Source: Hyphomicrobiales bacterium (GTDB lineage Bacteria; Pseudomonadota; Alphaproteobacteria; Rhizobiales; Beijerinckiaceae). From it: a stretch of 47,920 nucleotides of DNA. The notes beneath the pieces were generated by a model that was not told the origin of the DNA, searched no databases, and saw only the letters and a list, made by a program, of their open reading frames with translations. Within the stretch, counting starts at the first letter, position 1. Every line of letters begins with the position of its first letter. This document shows positions 1 to 8,566 of this stretch, piece by piece. The stretch spans positions 1 to 47,920 of the forward strand of contig JAGWTW010000016.1 in NCBI GenBank assembly GCA_028868735.1, written 5' to 3'. The position numbers were made by a program, and so were the translations under genes.

Positions 1-7
1 GACGGCG

Positions 8-970
8 ATGAAACGACTGCTCGCATTTCTGATTGCAGGTTGGGCGGCGATGGCCGCAACGGCTAAAGCGGCCGACGCGCTCGTCGGCCGCGTGGAGGTG
101 CGGCCGATTGCATCGCAGACGCTGAGCGACGCTCAGTTCTTGCGCGGCGAGGAGGGCAAGCCGGTCACTGTAGCCGGCGAATTGCGCATTCCGGACGCGC
201 CTGGACGACTGCCGGCGGTGGTGCTGATTCATGGCTCGGGCGGGCCTGGCGCGAACATTCCCATGTGGGAGTCCGAATTCAACCACATGGGCATTGCGAC
301 TTTCGCGCTCGATGGATTCACGGGGCGCGGCATCGTGCAGACGAGCACGGATCAGGCGCAGCTCGGCCGGCTCAATCTCATTCTGGACGCCTACGGCGCG
401 TTGGCGCAGCTTGCGAAACATCCGCGCATCGACCCGAACCGCATCGTTCTCATGGGTTTCTCCCGCGGCGGACAGGCGACCCTGTATGCAAGCCTCACGC
501 GCTTCAACAAACTCTGGAACAAGTCCGGCGCAGCGTTCGCAGCCTACATTCCGTTCTATCCGGACTGCATGACGCACTACATCGACGACGACAAGACGGC
601 CGCGCCAATCCGCATGTTCCATGGCCAACCGGACGATTACAATCCGGCCGCGCCCTGCACGGAGTTCATGGGTCGGTTGAAAGCAGCCGGCGCTGACGTG
701 ACGCAGACGATATATCCCGACGCTGCGCATGGTTTCGATGCGCCCAACAGCGACGCGCCGGTTCAAGCCGCAAAATCGCAGACTGTACGCGCATGCCGCA
801 TTCGCGAGGAAACGCCCGGCGTTCTGATCGACACTGCGACGGGACAGCCGTTCGCCTATACGGACGCCTGCGTGCAGCTCGGCCCGCATGTCGGCGGCAA
901 CGCAAAGGCCCGCGCGCAATCAATCGAAGCGGTCGAGGCGTTCGTCAGCGCCTTGTTCGAGAAAAAATGA
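8..970 (+). CDS. Secreted dienelactone hydrolase-family alpha/beta hydrolase
   Basis: This is a 320-residue alpha/beta-hydrolase of the dienelactone hydrolase type. Residues 1-21 form a Sec signal peptide ending in AKA/AD, so the enzyme should act in the periplasm. The oxyanion region is HGSGGPG near residue 75. The nucleophile elbow is GFSRGG with Ser152, where classical dienelactone hydrolases have Cys. The likely acid is Asp209 or Asp210 (GQPDDY) and the base His241 (DAAHGFD). Extra cysteines at about 187, 217, 264 and 287 could form disulfides, as expected for an exported protein. It is convergent with the PAP2 gene 12 bases downstream. The family assignment is firm; the substrate cannot be inferred. 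Confidence 0.85.
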   Translation: MKRLLAFLIAGWAAMAATAKAADALVGRVEVRPIASQTLSDAQFLRGEEGKPVTVAGELRIPDAPGRLPAVVLIHGSGGPGANIPMWESEFNHMGIATFALDGFTGRGIVQTSTDQAQLGRLNLILDAYGALAQLAKHPRIDPNRIVLMGFSRGGQATLYASLTRFNKLWNKSGAAFAAYIPFYPDCMTHYIDDDKTAAPIRMFHGQPDDYNPAAPCTEFMGRLKAAGADVTQTIYPDAAHGFDAPNSDAPVQAAKSQTVRACRIREETPGVLIDTATGQPFAYTDACVQLGPHVGGNAKARAQSIEAVEAFVSALFEKK

Positions 971-982
971 CACGCGTCGCTT

Positions 983-1864
983 TCACGCGGCGACGCCGGT
1001 GTTTCTCTGCGCGGGATGGGACGCCGGCGCCGTCGCCGCCATAATGGACGCGTTGCGGCGAAGGTAAGCGAAGAGCGCCCAGACGCCGGCGACGCAAACG
1101 GCGACGCCGAGCAAGGCGAGCAAGGCGGAGGCGCGCCCGTCGAAAGGCGCGTGAGCGTAGATCTTGCCCGCGGCGCGGCCAGCCATGCGAATGTTGTCGA
1201 ACATTTGCGCGAATTCAGCGGTTACGAGGAAAGCTGCGGCGTAGAACATCGCAAAATTTCGCTTTGCGACGGACACGAGCTTTTCGCTGACGCGCGTCAG
1301 CCCGACGGACGGCGCGAGCCATGCGGCGAAAGCGCCGATGAGAGCGCCGACGATCACATCGGACGGGTAGTGGATGCCGAGATAGACGCGCGGCAGACAG
1401 ACAAAGATCGCGCTGTAGGCGATGAAAGCGTAAGAGGCCGGGCGTGAAACGCGCATCAGGGCGAAGGCGAGCGCCATGACGAATGCGGCATGGTCGCTCG
1501 GCATCGAGCTCCAGTTTTCGAAACTGCCGGGAAGCGCATCGACGTTGATGTGAAAGCCGGACGCCGCATCGAAAATCGGACGCATGCGCATTGGAAAGAG
1601 ATTGGCGATCAGCCGCGCGATGAAAACGGCGAGGACGCCGGCGGACACGCCGTCGACGAGGAATGCGCGGGTGCGCGGCCTTCGCGCACAATCCGGATCG
1701 AACCAAAAGTACCAGTATGCTGCGAGAAGGATCATGCCCTTGGCGAGCGTGCTGCTGGTCACGAAATTTATTGTATGGTCGATCGCCCAGACGCCGGAGA
1801 GGCTGTTGAGGGCGTGCAGGATGTCGAGATCGACCTGCTTCAAATATGCAAGCATGGCGTTCAC
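983..1864 (-). CDS. PAP2-superfamily membrane phosphatase
   Basis: A 293-residue integral membrane protein of the PAP2 (type 2 phosphatidic acid phosphatase) family, which removes phosphate from lipid phosphates or undecaprenyl diphosphate at the membrane. Motif 2 is PSDH (residues 122-125, variant of PSGH). Motif 3 is PRVYLGIHYPSD (158-169), with the expected Arg, His and Asp. Motif 1 (K-x6-RP) is altered: the RP is at 95-96, but the Lys position seven residues before the Arg is Asn. Several hydrophobic segments fit a six-helix core with extra C-terminal helices around 215 and 245-265. A start three codons further in (MLAYLKQ) is also possible. Undecaprenyl-diphosphate phosphatase is one possible role. 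Confidence 0.85.
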   Translation of the reverse strand: MNAMLAYLKQVDLDILHALNSLSGVWAIDHTINFVTSSTLAKGMILLAAYWYFWFDPDCARRPRTRAFLVDGVSAGVLAVFIARLIANLFPMRMRPIFDAASGFHINVDALPGSFENWSSMPSDHAAFVMALAFALMRVSRPASYAFIAYSAIFVCLPRVYLGIHYPSDVIVGALIGAFAAWLAPSVGLTRVSEKLVSVAKRNFAMFYAAAFLVTAEFAQMFDNIRMAGRAAGKIYAHAPFDGRASALLALLGVAVCVAGVWALFAYLRRNASIMAATAPASHPAQRNTGVAA

Positions 1865-1963
1865 CGGCCGCGGCGCGGAATTCGCCGCACGGTGAGCCTA
1901 GAGCCCAGAAACGGCGATCCGGCAAAATATTTCGCTCAAATTTTAAGTGTCGCGAGGCGCGGG

Positions 1964-2506
1964 CTAGACCGGCCGAAGCGGCGCGCCCGGATCCGTGCCG
2001 GGCAGGCGCTCGATCGCGTCGCCGGACGCGACATCGCCGTCGGCGATCACGATTCCCATCACGCCGGCCTTTCGAACAAGGGCGCCGTCCGGCGCGCGGT
2101 CGAGGCAGGCGTTCATCAATCCCGACCGAAATCGGTCGATCTGGATGCAGGGATTGCGCAACCCGGTAATCTCGACGAGCGCCGTTGCGCCGATGCGCAG
2201 GCGCGCACCGGTCCGAAGATCGAGCAGGTCGATGTCGCGCGTGAGTATGTTTTCGCCGAGCTCGCCGGGGCCTATCGGCCCGAACCGGGCTTGCAGTTCG
2301 TCCAGCAACTCGGCGTGGATGAGATGAACCTGCCGCAGGTTCGGCTGGTCTGGGTCCCTTGCGACCCGCGATCGGTGCTTGACGGTGCGGCCGAAATGCC
2401 CATCGCCCTCGACGCCATGGCCTGCAACGAGGCGGATCGACAGGGCGGGCGTCTTCGAGAAATGGTGACCGCGCCGGCGCGAAACGCCGGCGACGCGCGC
2501 GCTCAT
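1964..2506 (-). CDS. MOSC domain-containing protein
   Basis: A 180-residue stand-alone MOSC domain protein, from the family related to the C-terminal domain of molybdenum cofactor sulfurases. Visible landmarks are HGVEGDGHFG near residue 30, the GENI motif near 85 and the conserved Cys in TGLRNPCIQI near residue 118, the position expected to carry sulfur or bind the cofactor. It begins four bases after the stop of the bamE-like gene on the same strand, so the two are probably cotranscribed; no functional link between them is obvious. The physiological substrate of such MOSC proteins is mostly unknown. Confidence 0.85.
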   Translation of the reverse strand: MSARVAGVSRRRGHHFSKTPALSIRLVAGHGVEGDGHFGRTVKHRSRVARDPDQPNLRQVHLIHAELLDELQARFGPIGPGELGENILTRDIDLLDLRTGARLRIGATALVEITGLRNPCIQIDRFRSGLMNACLDRAPDGALVRKAGVMGIVIADGDVASGDAIERLPGTDPGAPLRPV

Positions 2507-2510
2507 GCCC

Positions 2511-3002
2511 CTACTGGAACTTCAACAGGTTGGTCAGCATGTTCTGAACAAAGCCGACGTCTCCGCCTGCGGTCGGCGTGGTGCGGCTCACGTAGTCGAA
2601 TACCTTGCCGTCCTGGAGACCATAATTGGCGATCCGGTCGAGCTTGCCGCCGCGGAAATAGACCGCGAGCACACGTTGATCGGTCACGGTCGCATCCATG
2701 AACGCCAGCCGGCGGTTGACGGTCTGGCTGATATAGTACCAGGCGTCGCCGCCGACGGTCGACGTGGTCGAAGGCGTGCCGAGCAGCGAAAGCGCCTTTT
2801 CCTTCGGCGTTCCGGGCTTGAGCTCCGCCAATATTCTGTCGTCGGGCTGGTAGCCGCGCTGGACGGTGCCGTCATAACTGAAGCCGTGCCCCAAATTCAG
2901 TGTCGAGCCTGGCTGGCAACCCGCCAAGACCGCCCCCAGCGTCAGAGCGAGCGCCACAGGCGCGAGATTGCCGCAGCGCCGCATCACCCCCGATATCATC
3001 AT
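2511..3002 (-). CDS. bamE: Outer membrane assembly lipoprotein BamE (SmpA/OmlA)
   Basis: A 163-residue lipoprotein with an N-terminal signal and lipobox VLAGC (lipidated Cys29), followed by the SmpA/OmlA domain. The family signature is visible as RGYQPDDRILAELKPGTPKEKALSLLGTPS from about 49, then the DAWYYIS strand and the late YGLQDGKVFDYVSR segment near residue 128. BamE is an accessory part of the BAM complex that inserts beta-barrels into the outer membrane. It is divergent from the CBP3 gene across a 138-base region and followed by the MOSC gene. Met2 or Met7 could also be the start; all keep the lipobox. Confidence 0.9.
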   Translation of the reverse strand: MMISGVMRRCGNLAPVALALTLGAVLAGCQPGSTLNLGHGFSYDGTVQRGYQPDDRILAELKPGTPKEKALSLLGTPSTTSTVGGDAWYYISQTVNRRLAFMDATVTDQRVLAVYFRGGKLDRIANYGLQDGKVFDYVSRTTPTAGGDVGFVQNMLTNLLKFQ

Positions 3003-3017
3003 CAGCTCCGCCGCTCT

Positions 3018-3062
3018 CCGGTCGCGCGAACCCCTGAATTTCGGGCTTGCATCCGCGACCGG
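3018..3062. promoter_or_regulatory. 9-bp inverted repeat in the bamE/CBP3 divergent region
   Basis: CCGGTCGCG at 3018-3026 and its exact reverse complement CGCGACCGG at 3054-3062 are separated by 27 bases in the space between divergent bamE and the CBP3 gene. It could be an operator or an mRNA leader stem; nothing further supports either. Confidence 0.25.
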
Positions 3063-3140
3063 CGATGCCTAACCCCCGGAACGGCCAATTGCAAGCCGCC
3101 GAAACCGTTGCATTCCGCCCGCGCTTTGGGACCGAAAGCC

Positions 3141-3680
3141 ATGATCTTCAAACTCTTCGCCCGTCGAACCGACACTGACGCCGTCGAGCGTCTCTATGGG
3201 CAGATCATGGCGGCCGCGCGGCGGCCGGAGCTTTTTCTTGGGCGTTACGGCGCGCCGGATACGCTCGACGGCCGTTTCGACCTGCTGGTCGTGCATCTCT
3301 TTCCCGTCGTGCGGCGGCTGGCGGCCTTGCCGCCCCCGGCGCCCGCATTCGCGCAGGCGCTGTCCGATCACGTGTTTCTGGGGTTCGACCGCGCATTGCG
3401 GGAGATGGGCGTCGGCGATCTGGCGGTGCCCAAACGCATGAAGAAGCTCGCCGCCGATTATAACGGTCGACGGCAGGCCTACGAGAGCGCCCTGCAGGCG
3501 GGCGGCGAGGACGAACTCGCCGCCGCGGTGGCCCGCAATGTCCTCGGGTCGGCGGACGCCGGGCGCGGGCGCGCGCTGGCGCGCTACATGCTGGCTGTCG
3601 TTCGGGCGCTGGAGGGGAGTCAGTTCGGCGATTTCGAGGCTGGCCGCATAATCTTTCCCGACCCGACGACGATAGCGTGA
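3141..3680 (+). CDS. Ubiquinol-cytochrome c chaperone (CBP3) family protein
   Basis: A 179-residue cytosolic, helix-rich protein matching the bacterial CBP3/UQCC1 family, related to the mitochondrial chaperone for cytochrome b and complex III assembly. Typical parts are the MIFKLF start, the LDGRFDLLVVHLFPVVRRL block near 45, and DHVFLGFDRALREMGVGDLAVPKRMKKLA from about 76. The ATG at 3141 is chosen because the family begins with M-F/I-x-L-F; the open frame extends upstream only as read-through antisense to bamE. It is followed seven bases later by the DUF177 gene, the usual alphaproteobacterial arrangement. Confidence 0.88.
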   Translation: MIFKLFARRTDTDAVERLYGQIMAAARRPELFLGRYGAPDTLDGRFDLLVVHLFPVVRRLAALPPPAPAFAQALSDHVFLGFDRALREMGVGDLAVPKRMKKLAADYNGRRQAYESALQAGGEDELAAAVARNVLGSADAGRGRALARYMLAVVRALEGSQFGDFEAGRIIFPDPTTIA

Positions 3681-3687
3681 GGCGGCC

Positions 3688-4257
3688 ATGACCGACAGCA
3701 CCGAGGATAGACTCTGGTCGTCCCCGCTCGCCGTGACCGACGTGCCGGCGCACGGGTTGGACGTAACCCTCGTCGCGGACGCGGACGTGCGGCGTCGGCT
3801 CGCGGCCGCCAACGGTCTCGTCGCGCTCGCCTCGCTGAAGGCCGTTTTGCACGTGGCGCGCCGCGGGCGTGAGGGACTGCGCGCGACCGGGCGGGTGAAG
3901 GCGCGCGCGACGCAGACCTGCGTCGTTACTCTCGAGCCGTTCGAAGCGGAAATCGACGAGCCGGTCGACGTCGAGTTCGAACCCGAGCGCGCCGCGCCGA
4001 AGTCCGGGCGCGAAGCGGCGCGCGGCCCGGCGGCGGCAGAGGAGAGCGAAGGGATGGACGATCTGGATGCGCCCGACCCGATCGTCGACGGCCGGATCGA
4101 TCTCGGGGCGCTCGCCGCCGAGTTTCTGGCGCTCGGCCTCGATCCGTATCCCCGCAAGCCGGGCGCCGCCTTCGAACCGAAAGAAATCGACGCCGACAAA
4201 GCCTCGCCTTTTGCAGGCCTTGCCGCGCTGCGCGGTAAAACAGGGGACAGGGATTAG
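3688..4257 (+). CDS. DUF177 (YceD-like) domain protein
   Basis: A 189-residue acidic protein of the DUF177/YceD family, whose members in plants and cyanobacteria affect 23S rRNA accumulation. The core TQTCVVTLEPFEAEIDEPVDVEF is around residues 72-94, with one of the usual Cys residues retained, and the C-terminal GRIDLGALAAEFLALGLDPYPRKPGA block (about 132-157) is characteristic. In many bacteria the family precedes rpmF and plsX; here no rpmF lies between it and plsX, which is normal for alphaproteobacteria. It is likely cotranscribed with the CBP3 gene upstream. Confidence 0.88.
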   Translation: MTDSTEDRLWSSPLAVTDVPAHGLDVTLVADADVRRRLAAANGLVALASLKAVLHVARRGREGLRATGRVKARATQTCVVTLEPFEAEIDEPVDVEFEPERAAPKSGREAARGPAAAEESEGMDDLDAPDPIVDGRIDLGALAAEFLALGLDPYPRKPGAAFEPKEIDADKASPFAGLAALRGKTGDRD

Positions 4258-4347
4258 CGACGCGCCAAAACGCCCTTGCCATGCCGGCGTGAGCGGCTAT
4301 GGTCCGCCGCCCGCTGCCATCGCACGGCGCACGGAGTTTCGGCCGAA

Positions 4348-5409
4348 ATGACCAACAGCGTACGGATCGCGCTCGACGCCATGGGCGGCGATTTCGGTCC
4401 TTCGGTCGTTGTGCCAGGCGCGGCCCGCGCCAGAGACCGGCGTCCCGATACGGCATATCTGTTCTTCGGCGACGAGAAGCAGATCAGGCCGCTGCTCGAC
4501 CAGCATCCCAAGCTCGCAGCCGTTTCCGAAGTGCGGCACACGGACGTCGTCGTGAAGAACGACGACAAGCCGAGCCAGGCGCTGCGCGCCGGACGTCGCG
4601 GCTCTTCCATGTGGCTGGCTGTCGAAGCGGTTAAGAAGGGCGAGGCGGACGCTGCCGTTTCGGCGGGCAATACCGGCGCGCTGATGGCGATGTCGAAAAT
4701 CTGCCTGCACATGCTGCCCGGCATCGAGCGGCCTGCGTTGACTGCGATCTGGCCGACGGTTCGCGGCGAGTCGATCGTGCTCGACGTCGGCGCGACGATC
4801 GGCGCCGACGCGGAACATCTGGTAGATCTTGCGATCATGGGGTCGGCCATGGCGCGCATCTTTTTCGACATCGACCGACCTACCGTCGGACTTCTGAACG
4901 TCGGCACCGAGGAAGTGAAGGGCCTGGAAGAGATCAAGGCCGCCTCGCGCCGACTGAGGGAAGCCAATCTTCCCACGCTCGATTACCGGGGCTTCGTCGA
5001 GGGCGATGATCTCGGCAAGGGCACGGTCGATGTCGTCGTCACCGAGGGCTTTACCGGCAACATTGCGCTCAAGACCGCCGAAGGCACTGCGCGGCAAATC
5101 GGGCAGTACATGCGCGACGCGCTGCGTTCGTCGTTCATGTCGAAACTCGGCGCGGCGCTGGCGAGCGGCGCTTTCAAGACGTTGCGCGAGAAGATCGATC
5201 CGCGGCGGGCCAACGGCGGTCTTTTCCTCGGACTCGACGGCGTCATCATCAAAAGTCACGGCGGCATGGATTCCGTCGGCTTCGCGGGCGCAGTCGAAAT
5301 CGGCTACGAGATGGTCCGCCACGGTCTGCTCGAGAAGATCCGTGAAACGATCATGCTCTCGAGCGAGGAAACCGCCCCGCCTGCGGCTGGCGGCGCGGGC
5401 AATATCTGA
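4348..5409 (+). CDS. plsX: Phosphate acyltransferase PlsX
   Basis: A 353-residue PlsX, which converts acyl-ACP to acyl-phosphate for the PlsY step of phosphatidic acid synthesis. The N-terminus [12 protein letters not shown] (about 6-17) is the family signature; [10 protein letters not shown] near residue 106 and [13 protein letters not shown] near 232 are also typical. The ATG at 4348 is used because homologues start a few residues before IALDAMGGD; the frame opens further upstream without a family match. It lies seven codon-free bases before fabH, so the two are almost certainly one transcript linking phospholipid and fatty acid initiation. Confidence 0.95.
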   Translation: MTNSVRIALDAMGGDFGPSVVVPGAARARDRRPDTAYLFFGDEKQIRPLLDQHPKLAAVSEVRHTDVVVKNDDKPSQALRAGRRGSSMWLAVEAVKKGEADAAVSAGNTGALMAMSKICLHMLPGIERPALTAIWPTVRGESIVLDVGATIGADAEHLVDLAIMGSAMARIFFDIDRPTVGLLNVGTEEVKGLEEIKAASRRLREANLPTLDYRGFVEGDDLGKGTVDVVVTEGFTGNIALKTAEGTARQIGQYMRDALRSSFMSKLGAALASGAFKTLREKIDPRRANGGLFLGLDGVIIKSHGGMDSVGFAGAVEIGYEMVRHGLLEKIRETIMLSSEETAPPAAGGAGNI

Positions 5410-5415
5410 CGGCGA

Positions 5416-6414
5416 ATGCGAATGAGCTCCACCGACAACAACAATAACAATCTGAGGTCCGTCGTTCTGGGAGTCGGCTCCTATCTGCCAGAGAAGATTC
5501 TGACGAACGCCGATCTGGAAAAGATGGTCGACACGACCTCCGACTGGATTGTGCAACGTACGGGCATTCAGCAGCGCCATATCGCCGCCGACGGCGAGAC
5601 GACGTCGATGCTGGGGATCAAGGCGGCGCAGAAAGCGCTGGCGAGCGCGGGCGTCGATGCGGACTCGATCGACCTCGTGATCTGTGCGACGTCGACGCCG
5701 GATTACACCTTCCCGGCGGCAGCGACGCAGATCCAGGCCGGCCTCGGGATCACGAAAGGCGTCGCATTCGATCTTCAGGCCGTCTGTTCGGGCTTCGTCT
5801 TCGGCGTGACGACGGCCGACAAGTTCCTGCGCTCCGGGTCGCACAAGCGGGCGCTCGTGATCGGCGCCGAAACGTTTTCACGCTTGCTCGACTGGGAAGA
5901 CCGCACCACATGCGTGCTGTTCGGCGACGGCGCAGGCGCGATCGTTCTGGAGGCGCAAGAACGGGGAGGGGACGGGCGCGGCGTCTTGTCGACGCATCTG
6001 CGGTCGGACGGCAGGCATCGCGAGAAACTCTACGTCGACGGCGGCCCATCCAGCACGAAAACCGTTGGACACCTGCGAATGCTGGGCAAGGACGTGTTTC
6101 GGCACGCCGTCGGCCAGGTCGGCGACGTCATGCTCGATTCGTTCAGGGAAGCCGGCGTCGACGCCGAGCGCCTCGACTGGTTCGTGCCGCACCAGGCCAA
6201 CGCCCGCATCATCGACGCCTCGGCGGAGAAGCTCGGGATCGCGGCGGAAAAGGTCGTCAAAACCGTGCAGCTGCACGGCAACACGTCGGCCGCCTCGATA
6301 CCGCTCGCGCTCGACGTGGCGGTTCGCGACGGGCGCATCAAGAAGGGCGATCTCGTCATGATCGAAGCGGTGGGCGGCGGCTTCACCTGGGGCGCTGCCG
6401 TCATCCGCTGGTGA
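5416..6414 (+). CDS. fabH: 3-oxoacyl-ACP synthase III FabH
   Basis: A 332-residue beta-ketoacyl-ACP synthase III that condenses acetyl-CoA with malonyl-ACP to start fatty acid synthesis. The catalytic triad is complete: Cys124 in AVCSGF, His259 in VPHQAN, and Asn289 in LHGNTSAAS. The C-terminal [13 protein letters not shown] is the usual ending. The N-terminus carries a short run of Asn residues before the conserved [12 protein letters not shown], so the real start may be either ATG at 5416 or 5422. No strong ribosome binding site is visible, which suggests coupling to plsX just upstream. Confidence 0.95.
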   Translation: MRMSSTDNNNNNLRSVVLGVGSYLPEKILTNADLEKMVDTTSDWIVQRTGIQQRHIAADGETTSMLGIKAAQKALASAGVDADSIDLVICATSTPDYTFPAAATQIQAGLGITKGVAFDLQAVCSGFVFGVTTADKFLRSGSHKRALVIGAETFSRLLDWEDRTTCVLFGDGAGAIVLEAQERGGDGRGVLSTHLRSDGRHREKLYVDGGPSSTKTVGHLRMLGKDVFRHAVGQVGDVMLDSFREAGVDAERLDWFVPHQANARIIDASAEKLGIAAEKVVKTVQLHGNTSAASIPLALDVAVRDGRIKKGDLVMIEAVGGGFTWGAAVIRW

Positions 6415-6566
6415 TCGTCCCTTCAAAGCGTTGGAAATCATAAGAAATTTCGTGCGCGCGAAAGCGCTGGCGGCGGCGGTTGATTTTATCCGAAAGTACT
6501 GCCTAATAAGTCCTTCCGTCAGCGCGTCGTAAGAATCCGCGTTGTGACAACGATTTTCATAGTTCC

Positions 6567-6631
6567 GCGTTCTTTGAACGCAACGTTTTACAGGCTTCAG
6601 CGTTGTCGTCAGCCGCAAGCGGCGCTTTTAT
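6567..6631 (+). promoter_or_regulatory. Hairpins in the fabH-ihfA intergenic region
   Basis: The 229-base gap before ihfA contains a perfect GCGTTC-TTT-GAACGC dyad (6567-6581). Thirteen bases before the ihfA ATG there is a small GCCGCAAGCGGC hairpin followed by GCTTTTATT (6611-6631), which looks like a weak intrinsic terminator or attenuator. The first dyad could be an operator. No convincing sigma-70 promoter was found, but the A/T-rich stretch 6500-6590 is where one would be expected. Confidence 0.3.
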
Positions 6632-6643
6632 TCGAGAAATTGC

Positions 6644-6994
6644 ATGCAAAGTCTCCGTCAAAACGACGCCCCGAATATCTCACAACGCACGGTCACGCGG
6701 GCCGATCTGGCTGATGCAGTTTTCCGAAAGGTGGGCCTGTCGCGCTCCGAATGCGCCGATATGGTCGAGGCCGTACTGGCCGAGATTTCAGCCGCAATCG
6801 CGAACGGAGAATCGGTCAGGCTTTCCTCGTTCGGGTCGTTTCTCGTCCGCTCGAAAGGCCAGCGACTCGGACGCAATCCGAAGACCGGCGTCGAGGTGCC
6901 GATCGATCCGAGGCGGGTCATCGTCTTCAAGGCCTCGAATGTGATGAAGGCGCACGTCAATGGCGGACCGCCGGACGGCGCAGCCGACGATTGA
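6644..6994 (+). CDS. ihfA: Integration host factor subunit alpha
   Basis: A 116-residue HU/IHF-family DNA-bending protein. [21 protein letters not shown] at 17-37 matches the IhfA N-terminus, and the beta-arm [12 protein letters not shown] (about 76-87) carries the intercalating Pro region; RRVIVFKAS follows. About 14 extra residues precede the conserved core, with no other start codon available, so ATG 6644 is used. The ribosome binding site is weak. The gene sits between fabH and a MerR gene, the classic order in alphaproteobacteria, and the alpha rather than beta assignment also rests on this context. Confidence 0.92.
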   Translation: MQSLRQNDAPNISQRTVTRADLADAVFRKVGLSRSECADMVEAVLAEISAAIANGESVRLSSFGSFLVRSKGQRLGRNPKTGVEVPIDPRRVIVFKASNVMKAHVNGGPPDGAADD

Positions 6995-7064
6995 GGCGAC
7001 TGCGCCGGGGCAAAACCCGCGCTAGAATGGGTTCGCGCCGAATCGGTCGGCTTGAATCGAAGCC

Positions 7065-7550
7065 ATGGAAAAGAGCCCCGACGCTTTCCGTACGATCAGC
7101 GAGGTCGCGGACGATCTCGATCTGCCGCAGCACGTGCTGCGATTCTGGGAAACGCGCTTCTCGCAGATCAAGCCGATGAAACGAACGGGCGGACGGCGGT
7201 ACTATCGTCCCGCGGATATCGAACTGGTTCGAGCGATCAAGGGTCTGCTGTACGGGCAGGGCTATACCATCAAGGGCGTGCAAAAGCTGTTCAAGGAGAA
7301 CGGCGTGCGCGCCGTCGTCGCAGCGGCGCAGGGCGGACTTCCGCTCGGGCCCACGCAGACCGCGCTTGCGCTCGATGCGGACGCGGCTGAAGCGCCGGGC
7401 GTCGTTTCCGCGGAGCCGTCCGACAATCTCGACGATCCGACGGGCGTCCCGCAACAGCAATTCCCTGGCGCGACAGCCGCCGCGCTCGCGGCGCTGGCCG
7501 ACGAGCTCGCGGAGTGCGCGCGAATCCTTCGCGCTGTCGAGATGGGCTGA
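7065..7550 (+). CDS. MerR family transcriptional regulator
   Basis: A 161-residue one-component regulator. Residues 8-75 form a MerR winged-helix: [25 protein letters not shown], then [35 protein letters not shown]. The C-terminal half is low-complexity, Ala- and Pro-rich, and ends in a short helix ([18 protein letters not shown]). No metal-binding cysteines are present, so it is not a metal sensor of the MerR/CueR type. Its constant place after ihfA in alphaproteobacteria suggests a role tied to that cluster, but no target is known. Confidence 0.9.
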   Translation: MEKSPDAFRTISEVADDLDLPQHVLRFWETRFSQIKPMKRTGGRRYYRPADIELVRAIKGLLYGQGYTIKGVQKLFKENGVRAVVAAAQGGLPLGPTQTALALDADAAEAPGVVSAEPSDNLDDPTGVPQQQFPGATAAALAALADELAECARILRAVEMG

Positions 7551-7617
7551 GATCGCGGTCAGGGATGCGCTTTTGCGCGTTGCGCGGCGCGAGGGCCTTC
7601 TCTATAAGCGGCGCAGT

Positions 7618-7695
7618 CGGAGTGTAGCGCAGCCCGGTTAGCGCACTAGTCTGGGGGACTAGGGGTCGTGGGTTCGAATCCCGCCACTCCGACCA
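7618..7695 (+). tRNA. tRNA-Pro (anticodon GGG)
   Basis: The sequence folds as a full cloverleaf. The acceptor stem is CGGAGTG paired with CACTCCG, the D arm is GCGCAGCCCGGTTAGCGC, the anticodon stem is CTAGT/ACTAG with loop CTGGGGG giving anticodon GGG, and the T arm is CGTGGGTTCGAATCCCG. The discriminator A and a genomically encoded CCA follow (7692-7695). No integrase or target-site duplication was seen next to it, so there is no sign that this tRNA gene has been used as an attachment site here. Confidence 0.97.
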
Positions 7696-7710
7696 TTAAA
7701 TCCAAACGCA

Positions 7711-7986
7711 TCAGGCGGTTGGCGTCAGCTTCAAACCGGAAGCCAGCGGGCTCGCGGACACGGCGTGGCCAAAGGTCACGGTATCCGGGTGGATCTGCAG
7801 GCCGAGCGCCACTCCCTCGAAATCCACCACATAATCGCCGCAGGGGAGCACACGCCGGATGAGGCCGACCGACCCGCGCGGAACATATTCTCCACGCCGG
7901 ACAAAGGACGAGTTCGCGAACACTGCCACACCTCGAAGCCTCTGGTTTCGAAGGCTGGCCTGTCGATCACGAAAAAATTGAAGCAT
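7711..7986 (-). CDS. Small protein of unknown function, possibly SH3-like
   Basis: A 91-residue reading frame whose product I do not recognise. The central part RRGEYVPRGSVGLIRRVLPCGDYVVDFEG (about 28-56) has the alternating hydrophobic pattern and Gly/Pro turns of a small beta-barrel, such as an SH3-like domain, and the composition is protein-like rather than the Arg/Ala noise of shadow frames. There is a single Cys. The start at 7986 (MLQFF) is chosen over an upstream ATG at 8052 that would add a basic, low-quality extension. It points toward the tRNA gene 15 bases away. It could still be a chance frame. Confidence 0.42.
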   Translation of the reverse strand: MLQFFRDRQASLRNQRLRGVAVFANSSFVRRGEYVPRGSVGLIRRVLPCGDYVVDFEGVALGLQIHPDTVTFGHAVSASPLASGLKLTPTA

Positions 7987-8254
7987 GTGGGGGCTCCGGG
8001 GACGCATCGTTAACGCCCTAGCGCCCGCGAAGTTCCTTCGGATACCCCGCAATGAACCTGTGCCGGCCCCAAAAACGAAACGACCGACCCGTACATCCGG
8101 GGCCGGCCGCTCCCATCGGGCGCACGAAGCGCTCCGAATCAGCTACAGTAGAATCCGGGTTTTCAGATCCGTCAAGAGTCAAGCCTGCGCAGGAACCCGA
8201 TACCGGACAAATCGTTGTAGCCGAGGCGTGGGCGCGGCGTGCTACAATGGTTGC

Positions 8255-8563
8255 GTGAAGAACGATCCCTTTTCCCAGTGGGGCGACATGGTCAAAGCGG
8301 CGATGCGGCTCGGTTTCGACATGACGATGCTGGCGATCGAGTCCCAGCAGGTGATCGCGCTTCGCCTGGCGCAGCTCGCGATGGGCGGCCCGGCAGCCTC
8401 GCGCGAGGCCCGGCGCATGGTGTCGGAGAAGGCCGCGGCTGCTGTCGAGACTGGAATCCACCTGGCCGCTGGCGGCGGGCCGCACAAGGTAGTCGGCAAT
8501 TACCGCAAGAAGGTGCGCGCGAATCGCGACCGTCTCGTGTCGAACATGCTTTCGCGCAAATAG
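8255..8563 (+). CDS. Conserved hypothetical helical protein
   Basis: A 102-residue protein starting with GTG at 8255. It reads as a single amphipathic-helical domain: GDMVKAAMRLGFDMTMLAIESQQVIALRLAQLAMGG, then an acidic/basic helix with many Ala and a KVVGNYRKKVRANRDRLVS basic tail. The pattern resembles small uncharacterised alphaproteobacterial proteins with phasin-like helices. The longer upstream frame (from 7985) has no plausible protein content. It ends three bases before the aldose epimerase gene, so the two are probably coupled. Function unknown. Confidence 0.7.
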   Translation: MKNDPFSQWGDMVKAAMRLGFDMTMLAIESQQVIALRLAQLAMGGPAASREARRMVSEKAAAAVETGIHLAAGGGPHKVVGNYRKKVRANRDRLVSNMLSRK

Positions 8564-8566
8564 CGC

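Noticed and set aside
7618..7986. tRNA-Pro as an integration site for a mobile element
   Set aside because: No integrase, direct repeat of the tRNA 3' end, or change in gene content was seen nearby.
7985..8254. N-terminal extension of the hypothetical protein ending at 8563
   Set aside because: The frame is open back to 7985 but this part is Arg/Thr/Ser noise; the GTG at 8255 begins the coherent helical protein.
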